Assembly (NCBI GenBank): GCA_029782145.1
Contig: JAKOVH010000030.1
Span: 434,001-498,000, forward strand
Source: Actinomycetes bacterium
GTDB lineage: Bacteria; Actinomycetota; Acidimicrobiia; Acidimicrobiales; Acidimicrobilacustridaceae
Direction of reading: 5' to 3'
DNA length: 64,000 bases
A program made the position numbers and the translations under genes. How positions within the stretch are numbered: the first letter of the stretch is position 1; the number at the start of each line of letters is the position of its first letter. Of the stretch, positions 1-8,046 are shown piece after piece. The notes beneath the pieces are model-generated. The model worked only from the letters and a program-made list of their open reading frames with translations, did no database searches and was not told the origin of the DNA.

Positions 1-1213
1 CCCAGCCGGCGACGAGGCCACCGATGGGCACGGTGCCGCCGAACGACATCACCCACACCGCGCTGGCCCGGCCCCGCACGCGGTCGTCGAGGTTGGACTG
101 GAACACGGTGGCGAGGGAGGTGACCGCGGCGAAGTAGAAGAAGCCGAGGACGAAGCCGACGGGGAAGGCCGGGGCCGCCGAGCGCAGCATGGCGAACGTC
201 GCCAGGCACACCGCGAAGCCGACCAGGCTCAGCCGGACGATCTTCTCGAGCGACCGCCCGGCGAGGAAGGTGCCGATCGACAGCGCCCCCGCCACCGCCC
301 CCAGGCCGAACACGGCGTACAGGAAGCCGTAGGTGGTGCTCTTCGAGGGCACGTCGAGGTTGGTGGAGGTGAGCACGGGCATCAGGGTGATGAAGCCCAT
401 GCAGAAGAAGGAGAACACGAACACCGTGGTGACGGCCCGACGCACCACCGGCGAGTGGCGGATGTAGGAGAACCCGCCGAGGAAGCGGCGCAGCGGCCCC
501 TCGTCGCCCGTTGTGCGTGGCACCGGCGGCACCGTCACCCGGGTGATGGCGACCATGATGGCGACGTAGGTGACGGCGTTGCCGAGGAACACCCACGAGG
601 GCCCCACCAGCGCGTACAGCACGCCGCCGATGGCGGGCCCGATCACCCGGGAGGCGTTCATGCTCACGGAGTTGAGCGAGACCGCGCCGGCGAGGTCGCG
701 CTTGGGCACGAGGTTGGGGGTGAGCGACAGGAACACCGGCGACTGCAGGGCGGCCCCGGTGCCGATGAAGGCGACAGCGAAGAGCAGGCCGGGTCTCGAC
801 GGGTTCGGGCTCGCCGCGATCCAGGCCAGGAGCAACGAGCCGACCAGCTGCTCGACGTTGAGCCAGAGGATGAGCTTCTTGCGGTCGAAGGCGTCGGCGA
901 TGGCGCCGCCCACGAGGGCGAGCAGCAGCTGGGGACCGAGGTTGGCGAAGCTGACGAGGCTCACGAACCAGGCGCTGCGGGTGATGTCGTAGGCCATCGC
1001 GGCGACGATGACGTTCTGCATCCACGTGCCGATGTTCGACGCGAACATGCCGAGGAACATCGTGCGGAAGTCGCGGTGGCGCAGGGCGGTGCGGATGGTG
1101 CCGAACTCGGCGGTGCGGTCGGCGTCGACCACCGCCTCCTCGGCCTCCTCGAGGACGAAGCTGCCTGCTCCGTCGTCGTCTGCCGGGCCCTGCCCGCTGC
1201 GCGCCACGTCCAT
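1..1213 (-). CDS. MFS transporter (MFS_3/EntS-like), 3' end outside window
   Basis: The reverse strand reads from an ATG at 1213 through the window edge without a stop, giving 404 residues of an incomplete protein. After a hydrophilic, acidic N-terminus of about 40 residues it shows repeated hydrophobic helices and the MFS-type inter-helix loop DAFDRKKL between TM2 and TM3. The texture (GTWMQNV, SLNSVSMNASRVIGPAIGG) matches the MFS_3 / transmembrane secretion effector family of drug or siderophore exporters. The substrate cannot be read from sequence. A TACCCT hexamer lies about 10 nt before the start. The next gene (1387) is divergent. Family is confident, function is inferred. Confidence 0.85.
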   Translation of the reverse strand, partial: MDVARSGQGPADDDGAGSFVLEEAEEAVVDADRTAEFGTIRTALRHRDFRTMFLGMFASNIGTWMQNVIVAAMAYDITRSAWFVSLVSFANLGPQLLLALVGGAIADAFDRKKLILWLNVEQLVGSLLLAWIAASPNPSRPGLLFAVAFIGTGAALQSPVFLSLTPNLVPKRDLAGAVSLNSVSMNASRVIGPAIGGVLYALVGPSWVFLGNAVTYVAIMVAITRVTVPPVPRTTGDEGPLRRFLGGFSYIRHSPVVRRAVTTVFVFSFFCMGFITLMPVLTSTNLDVPSKSTTYGFLYAVFGLGAVAGALSIGTFLAGRSLEKIVRLSLVGFAVCLATFAMLRSAAPAFPVGFVLGFFYFAAVTSLATVFQSNLDDRVRGRASAVWVMSFGGTVPIGGLVAGW

Positions 1214-1374
1214 GTCACCTTCGAGGGTACGGCGACCCGGGTGCCGAAGCGAAACGGAGATTCCGTTTACGAGGGGGCGGCGCGGCGGGACGGGCGGCCC
1301 CGGTCGGGTCGGGACCGACGCCCGGCCGGCCACCGGCTCTCCGCTTGTGTGGTCGAATGCGGTCTCGGTTCGAC

Positions 1375-1380
1375 AGGAGG
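1375..1380 (+). promoter_or_regulatory. Shine-Dalgarno that sets the hexapeptide-protein start
   Basis: AGGAGG lies 6 nt before GTG 1387. It selects this GTG over an in-frame upstream start at 1345, whose translated extension (MCGRMRSRFDRRSA) is not family-like. The rest of 1214-1386 shows nothing else I can support. Confidence 0.7.
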
Positions 1381-1386
1381 TCAGCG

Positions 1387-2001
1387 GTGGGCGTGTACGA
1401 GATCGAGGGGGTGGTGCCGGTCGTGCACCCCACGGCGTTCGTGCACCCCGAGGCGGTGCTGATCGGCGACGTGCACGTGGGTGCCGGCGCGTACGTCGGC
1501 CCGCTGGCCAGCCTCCGGGGCGACTTCGGCCGCATCGAGCTCGGGGCCGGCGCCAACCTGCAGGACTGCTGCGTGATGCACAGCTTCCCGGGGGCCGGCT
1601 GCACGGTGGAGCCCGAGGGTCACGTCGGCCACGGTGCCGTGCTCCACGGCTGCACGGTGCGCTCGGGGGCCATGGTCGGCATGAACGCCGTGGTGATGGA
1701 CGGCGCCGACGTGGGGGAGCGTGCGCTCGTCGGTGCCAACGCCTTCGTGCCGGCGGGGCTCGTGGTGCCCGCCGACCACCTGGCCGCGGGCAACCCGGCC
1801 AAGGTCGTGCGCGAGCTCGACGCCGACGCCCTGGCGTGGAAGGCGAACGGCATCCGGGTCTACCAGGAGCTGGCCCGTCGCTGCCTGGCCACCCTCCGGC
1901 CGGCCGAGCCGTTGGTCGAGGCGGAGCCCGATCGTCCGTCGCTCAGCACCACGAGCGCCACGTCCGTGCCCCTCCACGAGTTCCGCCGCCGAGACCGCTG
2001 A
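1387..2001 (+). CDS. Gamma-carbonic-anhydrase-like left-handed beta-helix protein (PaaY/CaiE type)
   Basis: A 204-residue protein built of hexapeptide repeats (for example VGHGAV-LHGCTV-RSGAMV-GMNAVV) that fold as a left-handed parallel beta-helix. Three histidines sit in the spacing used to bind metal in gamma-class carbonic anhydrases: VMHSF, GHVGHG and VLHG. PaaY and CaiE relatives are thioesterases or CoA-pathway accessory proteins, others are true anhydrases. No phenylacetate or carnitine genes are nearby, so I cannot choose. The start is GTG 1387, supported by an AGGAGG 6 nt upstream. The C-terminal 30 residues are charged and low-complexity. It stands alone and converges on the following minus-strand gene. 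Confidence 0.85.
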   Translation: MGVYEIEGVVPVVHPTAFVHPEAVLIGDVHVGAGAYVGPLASLRGDFGRIELGAGANLQDCCVMHSFPGAGCTVEPEGHVGHGAVLHGCTVRSGAMVGMNAVVMDGADVGERALVGANAFVPAGLVVPADHLAAGNPAKVVRELDADALAWKANGIRVYQELARRCLATLRPAEPLVEAEPDRPSLSTTSATSVPLHEFRRRDR

Positions 2002-2095
2002 CCCGTTCCCGGTCCGCCCGGCTCACCCCGCGCCGCCACGGCGACGTGCGGAGAGCCGGACGGGACGGCCCGGGTGCTCGGCGTGCGATCTCAGC

Positions 2096-2734
2096 TCACG
2101 CGACGCGCCGGTACACGGCCTGCATGGAGGCCATGGGCACGTCGGTGTACACCCCGCCGACCCGCGCGTCGACGAACGACGCCCATCCCGGGTCGGCGAG
2201 CAGCGCCTGCTGGGCGGCATCCACCGAGTCGATGCCCGGATGGCTCGACATCCAGGTGATCGAGCCGTAGGGGCCGGTGATGCCCATGCCCACCATCGTC
2301 GGTGCGCCGGTGAGCTCGGTCGCCCGGTCGGCGAGCTCGACGGCGTTGCCGAGCCCCTGTTCGAGGTGGCCGGCGAGGCAGAGGGTGCTGATGGTGGTGG
2401 TGTACGAGCCGAGCTCGGCGGGCGTGAGCTCGCCGTGGACGACCTGTTGGACGATGTCGGTCGGCGGCCCGACCATGAAGGCGGTGGCTCGGTCCTGTTC
2501 GGCGACGTAGAAGTCGTCGACGAGCAGCTTGTCGAAGACGGCCTCCAACGTCCCCAGGTCGGGCACGGCGGCCGCCCAGGCGAGCTCGCCCGCCTCGGAC
2601 GAGAACACCTGGGTGTGCAGGGTGCAACCGACATCGGTCACCTCGTTCACCCTCTGGGTGATCTCGGTGGCCCACATCATCGCCGCGCGTGTCTGCCCAC
2701 CAGCCATCCGGCCGCGCCGAACGAAGAGGTACAT
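2096..2734 (-). CDS. Conserved hypothetical protein (possible ferredoxin-like/ABM-type repeats)
   Basis: A 212-residue soluble protein starting MYLFVRRG. I do not recognise a named family. The protein reads as two similar halves (an N-terminal part with VFDKLLVDDFYVAEQ and a C-terminal part with GITGPYGSITWMSSHPGIDSVD), consistent with a duplicated alpha/beta dimeric-barrel fold in which each half has a beta strand, two helices and a further strand. No signal peptide, metal motif or transmembrane segment is seen. It may be co-oriented with the GNAT gene 130 nt upstream, but a hairpin at 2819-2854 separates them, so it is probably a separate transcription unit. Confidence 0.6.
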   Translation of the reverse strand: MYLFVRRGRMAGGQTRAAMMWATEITQRVNEVTDVGCTLHTQVFSSEAGELAWAAAVPDLGTLEAVFDKLLVDDFYVAEQDRATAFMVGPPTDIVQQVVHGELTPAELGSYTTTISTLCLAGHLEQGLGNAVELADRATELTGAPTMVGMGITGPYGSITWMSSHPGIDSVDAAQQALLADPGWASFVDARVGGVYTDVPMASMQAVYRRVA

Positions 2735-2818
2735 GGCTCTCCCCCCTCTCTCTCCGAGGCCACCGCGGTGCGGTCCCCCGAGGCACTCTGCGCCGCGCGT
2801 CGACGGGCGTCAACCGTC

Positions 2819-2854
2819 GTGGCCGACCGTCGCGCTCCGGCGCCGGTCGGCCAC
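2819..2854 (-). terminator. Inverted repeat after the GNAT gene
   Basis: Perfect 11-bp arms GTGGCCGACCG / CGGTCGGCCAC enclose a 14-nt loop. It lies 11 nt beyond the stop of the minus-strand GNAT gene. There is no T tract, as is usual in very GC-rich actinobacteria, so the terminator role is inferred from position. Confidence 0.55.
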
Positions 2855-2865
2855 CAAGGGTCGGC

Positions 2866-3156
2866 TCAGGCCCCGACCAGGTCGACGGTGACGCCCTGCA
2901 CCCGGTCGGGGTGCTTCTCGATCCAGCTGCGGGCGTAGGGGCACTCGGGCACGACGGTGAGGCCCTCGTGACGGGCGGCCTCGATCGCGGCGGCCACGAG
3001 CCGGCCGCCGTAGCCGTTGCCCTCGAGCTCCTCGGGCACGCCGGTGTGCACGAGGACCAGGCGGTCGCCTCGTCGCCGGTAGTCGAGCACGGCGACGCCG
3101 GCGTCCTCGACGATCTCGAAGCGACGCTCGTCGCGGTTGTCCCTCACGTCGGCCAT
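2866..3156 (-). CDS. Small GNAT-fold N-acetyltransferase (YidJ/NATD1-like)
   Basis: A 96-residue single-domain protein. It has the short GNAT core of the YjdJ/YidJ (NATD1) family: an N-terminal strand pair (RRFEIVED, AVLDYRRRGDRLVLVHTGVP), then the acetyl-CoA binding loop PEELEGNGYGGRLV in place of the usual Q/RxxGxG/A, a helix (VAAAIEAARHEG) and VVPECPYARSWIEKHPD, where Cys and Tyr are family-conserved. Members are proposed to acetylate small molecules or proteins; the substrate is unknown. The ATG at 3156 is the only reasonable start. A hairpin at 2819-2854 follows. Confidence 0.85.
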   Translation of the reverse strand: MADVRDNRDERRFEIVEDAGVAVLDYRRRGDRLVLVHTGVPEELEGNGYGGRLVAAAIEAARHEGLTVVPECPYARSWIEKHPDRVQGVTVDLVGA

Positions 3157-3267
3157 CGGTCCCTCCGGTCTGGGTGCTGGCGGATCTGGCCCTCGCGCTC
3201 TACCCCGTCGACCCCTCGTCCGACCTCGATCCTCGCGCCGCCGTCACCGCCCGTCGTGGCCGCCGGG

Positions 3268-3753
3268 TCAGCGGCGCTCGACGCGGGCGGCGACGGTGGC
3301 ACGCACGTCCACGTCGTCCGGCGCTCCGGGGAGGGCCTTGGCGAACAGGTGGGGGACCCGGCGCACCAGGCGGACCTCCACGCCGCCGTCGCCGGTGACG
3401 GTCACCGACGGCGGCTCGGACAGCTCGTCGAGCAGGCCCTTGGCGGCCAGCGCCTCGAGGACCGCCTGCTCGGCCCGAGTGGCGTCGAGGCGGTAGCCGT
3501 CGCCGCGCCGCAGCGCCGCCTCGTCGAGGCCGACCGTGACGGCGTCGTTGGCGGCGTCTCCCGCGGCGGCGACGAGCTCGCGCTGGCCGAGCCGCACGGC
3601 GGTGAGGTCCACGGCGATGGCACCCAGGACCATGACCACCAGGACGGCGGCCGGCATCAGCATGAGCACGCTGCCCGCGTCTGAGCGGCCCGCCCGGCCC
3701 GGCCCGCGGGCGGAGGAGGGCGGAGCCGATCGGGCCCGGCGGCAGCTCAGCAC
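3268..3753 (-). CDS. TadE/TadG-like pilus assembly protein, last gene of the Tad operon
   Basis: The GTG start at 3753 overlaps the stop of the upstream TadE-like gene by a few bases, giving 161 residues. An Arg/Pro-rich cytoplasmic leader is followed by the typical DAGS motif and one hydrophobic helix (VLMLMPAAVLVVMVLGAIAVDLTA). A helical exposed domain then ends in VEVRLVRRVPHLFAKALPG and RATVAARVERR. Minor pilins of the TadE/TadG group have this single N-terminal membrane helix after an acidic residue. It is the eighth overlapping gene of the pilus operon and presumably contributes to pilus initiation or anchoring. The start is chosen by translational coupling. Confidence 0.75.
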   Translation of the reverse strand: MLSCRRARSAPPSSARGPGRAGRSDAGSVLMLMPAAVLVVMVLGAIAVDLTAVRLGQRELVAAAGDAANDAVTVGLDEAALRRGDGYRLDATRAEQAVLEALAAKGLLDELSEPPSVTVTGDGGVEVRLVRRVPHLFAKALPGAPDDVDVRATVAARVERR

Positions 3754-4226
3754 GTCGCCTCCCCGGGCAGCCCGCTGCGGTAGGGGTCGACCACCTCGCT
3801 CTGGCGGGCGACCACGTCGAAGGCGTGGCCGTAGCCGCCGACGAAGGGAAGGCGCAGCGCCGGGACGGGGTGGTGCACCGTCACCGTGACCCGCGTGCAA
3901 CGGCCGAAGGCCCGACCGTCGGCGTGGCCCACCTGCACCGAGGAGTGCCGGGCGTCGCGCCCGTGGCCGGCGATGGCCTGGCGGGCGGCCGCGTCGGCCG
4001 ACGCGGTGGCGGTGTCGGCGTCGGGGGCCTCGACGTAGGCGCGCACCGCTTCGCGGGCGGCGCTGGTCGCGGCGAGCTTGGCGTCCACCACGCCCCAGGC
4101 GTTGACGACGAGCAGCGTCCCGACCACGAAGGTGAGCAGCCCGAAGGGCAGCACCTCCACGCCGGCGAGCTGGCCCGCGTCGTCCCGCCACCGGGGTCGG
4201 CGCGCCAAGATGATGAGCCGGCTCAT
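3747..4226 (-). CDS. TadE-like minor pilin
   Basis: 159 residues starting MSRLIILARR at 4226, overlapping the preceding gene by 4 nt. The motif DDAGQLAGVEVLPFGLLTFVVGTLLVV is the TadE_N pattern: an acidic-Ala-Gly start, a Glu early in the hydrophobic helix, and one membrane segment at about residues 21-43. The exposed C-terminal part has a Cys pair (residues 110 and 159) that could form a disulfide. TadE-type proteins are processed by a prepilin peptidase and needed for Flp pilus biogenesis. No peptidase gene lies in this window. Confidence 0.8.
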   Translation of the reverse strand: MSRLIILARRPRWRDDAGQLAGVEVLPFGLLTFVVGTLLVVNAWGVVDAKLAATSAAREAVRAYVEAPDADTATASADAAARQAIAGHGRDARHSSVQVGHADGRAFGRCTRVTVTVHHPVPALRLPFVGGYGHAFDVVARQSEVVDPYRSGLPGEATC

Positions 4227-4645
4227 CGAAGTGACTCCACCCGGACGGTGACGGTCCGGTCGACCAGCGCGGCACCGGGACCGCGCAGGGCGGCCCACAG
4301 GAAGCCCGGCGGCCGGGCCCTCACCCGCAGGCGGACGACCTCTCCGTCGCTTCCGGTCCAGTCGAGCTGGGTGCGGTCGCCGAAGCGCCCCAGGAGCCGC
4401 TTGACGCGCGCTTCGGCGTCGACCCGGGCGGCGGCGACCGACGAGGCGTCGTCGTGGTCGACGCGGGCGCCGGCCGCGGCTCGTGCGCCCTCGTACGCCG
4501 CGTCGGTGACCACCGAGCGGGTGTAGAGGGCGATCAGCGTCTGCACCGAGAAGAGCAGCAGCGCGAGGAACGCCAACAGCCCGGCCACGCTGCCGATGAG
4601 GCCGGTGCCGAGGTCGCCCCGGCACCGGCCCACGCCCGAGCTCAC
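4223..4645 (-). CDS. TadE-like minor pilin
   Basis: GTG 4645 gives 140 residues starting VSSGVGRCRGDLGTG, overlapping the upstream pilin-like gene stop by 4 nt. GDLGTGLIGSVAGLLAFLALLLFSVQTLIALY is a class III signal-like segment: charged leader, Gly, then one long hydrophobic helix. The rest is a helical region with charged repeats and a beta-rich tail ending in a canonical pattern (VDRTVTVRVESLR). It is placed with TadE-like proteins by this layout and its position in the operon. A longer reading of the same frame (to 4864) was rejected because it would overlap the whole pilin gene. Confidence 0.75.
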   Translation of the reverse strand: MSSGVGRCRGDLGTGLIGSVAGLLAFLALLLFSVQTLIALYTRSVVTDAAYEGARAAAGARVDHDDASSVAAARVDAEARVKRLLGRFGDRTQLDWTGSDGEVVRLRVRARPPGFLWAALRGPGAALVDRTVTVRVESLR

Positions 4646-4881
4646 TCCGAGCCGATCTGCGCGACCTTCTGGTTCGTGGTCGCCTCGGTCGACTTCCACA
4701 TCTTCTGGAAGCCGACCCACATGGCGGCCCCGAGGAAGGCCATGATCAACACGGCGATCGCGGCCGAGATGACGCCCTCGCCGAGGTCGCCGCGTGCTCG
4801 CCTGCGGACCGTCCCGCCCGGCCGCGAGGTGCGTCGGCGGGCCGTCATGGCCGCGCTGATCCAACCGATGGTCGTGGTCAT
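4642..4881 (-). CDS. Short Flp-pilin-like peptide
   Basis: 79 residues from ATG 4881, preceded by GGAGACGACG. A 32-residue Arg/Thr-rich leader ends in RGDLGEG, followed by a hydrophobic helix (VISAAIAVLIMAFLGAAMWVGF) and a short amphipathic tail. The size, the leader ending in Gly before a hydrophobic helix, and the position between tadC and the tadE genes fit a Flp-type pilin subunit or pseudopilin. The Glu of GEG is two residues before the helix rather than at the classical fifth position after cleavage, so the exact processing site is uncertain. Confidence 0.65.
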   Translation of the reverse strand: MTTTIGWISAAMTARRRTSRPGGTVRRRARGDLGEGVISAAIAVLIMAFLGAAMWVGFQKMWKSTEATTNQKVAQIGSE

Positions 4882-4931
4882 CGTCGTCTCCTTGTGTCTG
4901 TGGGTTGGAAGGGATGGGGTCGGGGCCCTGC

Positions 4932-5840
4932 TCACCCCGAGGTGAAGAGGCGCATGGCCTCGATGAACGGCACGGCGAGGAACAGCACGCCGGGCACCAG
5001 GGTCGCCACCGTCACGGGGATCCAGACCTGCTGGCCGCGCCGCTCGATCGTCTCGATCAGCTCCCGGTGGACCTCGGCCCGCACGGAGCGGGCCTCCTCG
5101 GTGATGAGCCGGCCGAGGTCGCCGGCCTCCCGGTTCAGCGCCAGCACCGACACCAGCCGGTCCACCGACGGCACCGACGCCAGCGCCGCCCACTCGGCCA
5201 GCGCCCGCTCCTCGTCGATCCCCTGGCGGGTGCGCCCCACCACCCGGCGCAGGTCCTGGGCGACGGCGCCGTCGCTGCGACGCGACAGCCGGGCGAGGGC
5301 GGCCCCGAGCGAGTACCCGGCCGAGAGGAGCATGCCGAGCTGCTCGCTCACCACCGGTAGCTCGAGGAAGAGCCGTCGCTGCCACCGGGTCGACCGGCGG
5401 GCCAGGCCCTGCTCCACCAGGAGGAACGCGAGCAGCGGGAGGCCGACGACCACGAGGGCGGCCATCGGTGCTGGCGGTCCCGAGGCCACGACCGCGAGCA
5501 GCGCCGTGGCGCCGGCGGCCACCACCCAGCCCAGCTGGCGCAGGCGGAACGCGGTGACGTCGAGCGGCGAGTGCACCCGCTCGAGGCGGACCGCCAGCTC
5601 CTCTGACACCCCGAACAGGTGCGAGAGACGGGCGCCGGCGGATCGGGCGAGCGGGCCGAGCACCTCCCGGAACGCCTCGACCGACCAGCCGCTGGCCGTG
5701 GGTCCCTCCGTGCGGGCGCCGGTGAGGTAGGGACGCAGCCGATCGGCGAGAGCCGGCTGGCGGAACCACCGGAGCCGGCCCAACAGGAGGGTCGTGCCGG
5801 CCCAGCCGAGGAGGGCAGCGAGGAGCACGGCGCGGCTCAT
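4932..5840 (-). CDS. tadC: TadC-like type II secretion F-domain membrane protein
   Basis: 302 residues from ATG 5840 (MSRAVLLAALLGW), overlapping tadB by 4 nt. It has an N-terminal membrane helix, a cytoplasmic stretch, two helices near residues 110-155, then the T2SSF domain (FLELPVVSEQLGMLLSAGYSLGAALARLSRR, PSVDRLVSVLALNREAGDLGRLI) and a final pair of hydrophobic segments (VTVATLVPGVLFLAVPFIEAM). T2SSF proteins form the inner-membrane platform on which the TadA ATPase acts. TadB and TadC are adjacent paralogues in Tad systems, as here. Which of the pair is B or C is assigned by gene order. Confidence 0.85.
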   Translation of the reverse strand: MSRAVLLAALLGWAGTTLLLGRLRWFRQPALADRLRPYLTGARTEGPTASGWSVEAFREVLGPLARSAGARLSHLFGVSEELAVRLERVHSPLDVTAFRLRQLGWVVAAGATALLAVVASGPPAPMAALVVVGLPLLAFLLVEQGLARRSTRWQRRLFLELPVVSEQLGMLLSAGYSLGAALARLSRRSDGAVAQDLRRVVGRTRQGIDEERALAEWAALASVPSVDRLVSVLALNREAGDLGRLITEEARSVRAEVHRELIETIERRGQQVWIPVTVATLVPGVLFLAVPFIEAMRLFTSG

Positions 5841-6724
5841 CGGGCGAAGACCCGCTCTTCCTCGGGCAGCCGGAGCATCCGACCGGCCCACAGCCAGCAG
5901 GCGGCGACCATCGCCAGGGCGGCGAGCACCGCGGCCTGCCCCAAGGCCGTCTGGTAGGCGCTGCGGCCGTTGCCCACCGACAGCCCGGCCGCCGCCATGC
6001 CCAGGGGCACGAGCAGGACGAACCGCCGGGCGAAGCGGACGCCGGCCTGCCGGGCCCGGGCGTCCTTGCGGTAGCGGGCGTCCTCACGGCGGTCCTCGGC
6101 CAGGTCGGCGAGGCGGCGGTCCAGGTCCGTGCCGCCGAGCTCGTGGGCGATGAGCAACGTCTCGCACGTGGCGTCGCACGTGGGGTCGGCCAGCCGGTCA
6201 CGCAGCACGGTGAGGCTGCGCTCGAAGTCGGTCGTCAGCAGCCACTCCCGCTGGGCGGCGGCGAAGGCCGGGCGCAGCTCCTCGGGGCCCGAGGCGCCGA
6301 CCTGGAACAGCGCCTGGGGGATGGAGCGCCCGACCGAGGAGGTGAGGATGCGCAGCTCCTCGATGAGGCGGGGCCAGGCGTCCTGGGCCAGCGAGCGCCG
6401 AGCCCGTCGGCGCTGGCGGTGGGCGGCCACGGGGAACGACGCGGCGAAGGCGCCACCGACGACGGCGGGGAGCAGCGCGCCGAACAACAGCAGGCCCAGC
6501 GCCGCGCCGCCCACGAAGACCACGGTGAGCACAGCCGCGAACTCGCCGACGGCGACCGTGCCGAGCCCGGCCTGGGCCAGCCAGTCGGCCGGGCGCCAGC
6601 GCGCCCGGCGAGGCGCGGACGACGGGCTCGGCCCCGGGCCCAGCCCCCGCCAGCCCATGGCGATCGACGTGTAGAGCAGGTGGGCGCCGTAGGCCGCGGC
6701 GACCGCGGCGACGACGCCGATCAC
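5837..6724 (-). CDS. tadB: TadB-like type II secretion F-domain membrane protein
   Basis: 295 residues from GTG 6724, which overlaps the tadA stop in the sequence GTGA. The N-terminal helix (VIGVVAAVAAAYGAHLLYTSI) is followed by two membrane segments near residues 55-105. The T2SSF domain follows (WPRLIEELRILTSSVGRSIPQALFQVG, CETLLIAHELGGTDLDRRLADLAEDR) with C-terminal helices. It forms the membrane platform for pilus extrusion together with TadC. The long same-frame extension up to 8218 is only the shadow of tadA and cpaE. Confidence 0.85.
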   Translation of the reverse strand: MIGVVAAVAAAYGAHLLYTSIAMGWRGLGPGPSPSSAPRRARWRPADWLAQAGLGTVAVGEFAAVLTVVFVGGAALGLLLFGALLPAVVGGAFAASFPVAAHRQRRRARRSLAQDAWPRLIEELRILTSSVGRSIPQALFQVGASGPEELRPAFAAAQREWLLTTDFERSLTVLRDRLADPTCDATCETLLIAHELGGTDLDRRLADLAEDRREDARYRKDARARQAGVRFARRFVLLVPLGMAAAGLSVGNGRSAYQTALGQAAVLAALAMVAACWLWAGRMLRLPEEERVFAR

Positions 6725-8046
6725 CGGGCCACCTCCGAGTCGTCGCGCACCAGCCCGAGGAGGTCCTCGCCGGCGGTGGCGAAGGTCCCCGCCAGGCGAT
6801 GCGGGACGTTGCCGGTCCAGCGCAGGGCCCGGTCGGGGCCGGACCGACCGAAGACGTCGGTGACGGTGAAGGCGCCGCTCTCCGGGCTGCCCGCCAGGTC
6901 CTCGACCGCCAGGATCTCTGCCACTCGCGGGCCGTCGGGGGTGCGCTGGCTGAACACGACCAGGTCGACCGCCTCGGTGACCAACGTGGTGAGCGCCGAG
7001 TGCGGGAGGTTCTGTGCGGAGTCCGAGAGCTCGGCGAGGAAGCGGATCCTGGAGAGGGCGCCGCGGGCGTGGGCCGCGTGGATCGTCGTGAAGCCGTTGA
7101 CGCCCGAGGACAGCGTGAGCAGCAGCGGCAGCGCCTCGCGGTCGCGGACCTCGCCGACGATGGCCACGTCGGGCGCCATGCGCAGGAACCCCGCCACCAG
7201 CCGGCGCAGGTCGACGCCGGGCCGGTCCGGTCGGGCCGGTCGGGTCTGCATCGACGCCACGTTCGGCATGGGGGCGTCGATCTCGAAGACCTCCTCGGCG
7301 ATCACCACCCGCAGCGACGGGTCCAGCTCCCCGACGCAGCACGACAGCAGCGTGGTCTTGCCCGAGCCGGGAGCGCCGGCGAACACGATGGTGGCCCCGG
7401 CCCTGACGGCGGCGGCGAGGAACCGGCCGGCCGCCGGGCTGAGCGTCCCCCGCTCGACGAGCTCGTCGAGGCTGGTGAACGGCACGCCGGTGAAGCGCCG
7501 GATGTTGACCATGAGGTGGCCGCCCCGGGCGAGGTCGCCGTGGACGATGTGCACCCGGGAGCCGTCGTCGAGCTGGGCGTCCTGCAGGCCCTCGGTGGGG
7601 TCGAGCTTGCGGTGGCTCGTCGACGCGTCGTCGAGCAGCTTGGTGAGGGTGCGCACGACGTGGTCGTCGTCGTGGAAGGCCTCGTGGTGGTAGCCGCTCG
7701 GGCCGCTGTGGCGCTTCACGAACACCTCGGCCGGCGAGTTGATCTCGATCTCCCACACGTCGGGGTCGTCGAGGAGCTCGGTGAGGGGCCCGTACCCGGC
7801 CAGGTTGCGCCACGCCCGCTCGGCCACCATCGCCGGGTTGGTGAGCGGGATGGTCCGCCGGCCTCGCCGCACGTCGTCGTCCCAGCGGGCCAGCTCGTCG
7901 TCGATGAGCGCCCTCAGGGCGGCCCGGCCCTGCGGCGCCGCCATGTCGAGGGCGATGTCCTTCGCCCGGGACTGGACCGCCTGCTCGACCTCGACCAGCG
8001 GCGTGACCTCGCGGTCGCGCTCGTGCACCTCGCCCGGCGCGCTCAT
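6721..8046 (-). CDS. tadA: TadA/CpaF-type pilus secretion ATPase
   Basis: 441 residues, a hexameric VirB11/CpaF-family ATPase that powers pilus assembly from the cytoplasmic face. The Walker A is GAPGSGKT at residues 224-231. Downstream are the Asp box and Walker B-like region (RVVIAEEVFEI, MAPDVAIVGEVRDREALPLL) and a conserved His box (GFTTIHAAHARGAL). The N-terminal domain includes the CpaF signature NPAMVAERAWRNLAGYGPL and INSPAEVFVKR. The ATG at 8046 overlaps the cpaE stop (ATGA), showing translational coupling. Confidence 0.93.
   Translation of the reverse strand: MSAPGEVHERDREVTPLVEVEQAVQSRAKDIALDMAAPQGRAALRALIDDELARWDDDVRRGRRTIPLTNPAMVAERAWRNLAGYGPLTELLDDPDVWEIEINSPAEVFVKRHSGPSGYHHEAFHDDDHVVRTLTKLLDDASTSHRKLDPTEGLQDAQLDDGSRVHIVHGDLARGGHLMVNIRRFTGVPFTSLDELVERGTLSPAAGRFLAAAVRAGATIVFAGAPGSGKTTLLSCCVGELDPSLRVVIAEEVFEIDAPMPNVASMQTRPARPDRPGVDLRRLVAGFLRMAPDVAIVGEVRDREALPLLLTLSSGVNGFTTIHAAHARGALSRIRFLAELSDSAQNLPHSALTTLVTEAVDLVVFSQRTPDGPRVAEILAVEDLAGSPESGAFTVTDVFGRSGPDRALRWTGNVPHRLAGTFATAGEDLLGLVRDDSEVAR

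Noticed and set aside
2002-2095. Terminator between the convergent genes at 2001 and 2096
   Set aside because: The GC-rich stretch has only imperfect arms (GGCTC/GAGCC with mismatches). I could not support a specific hairpin.
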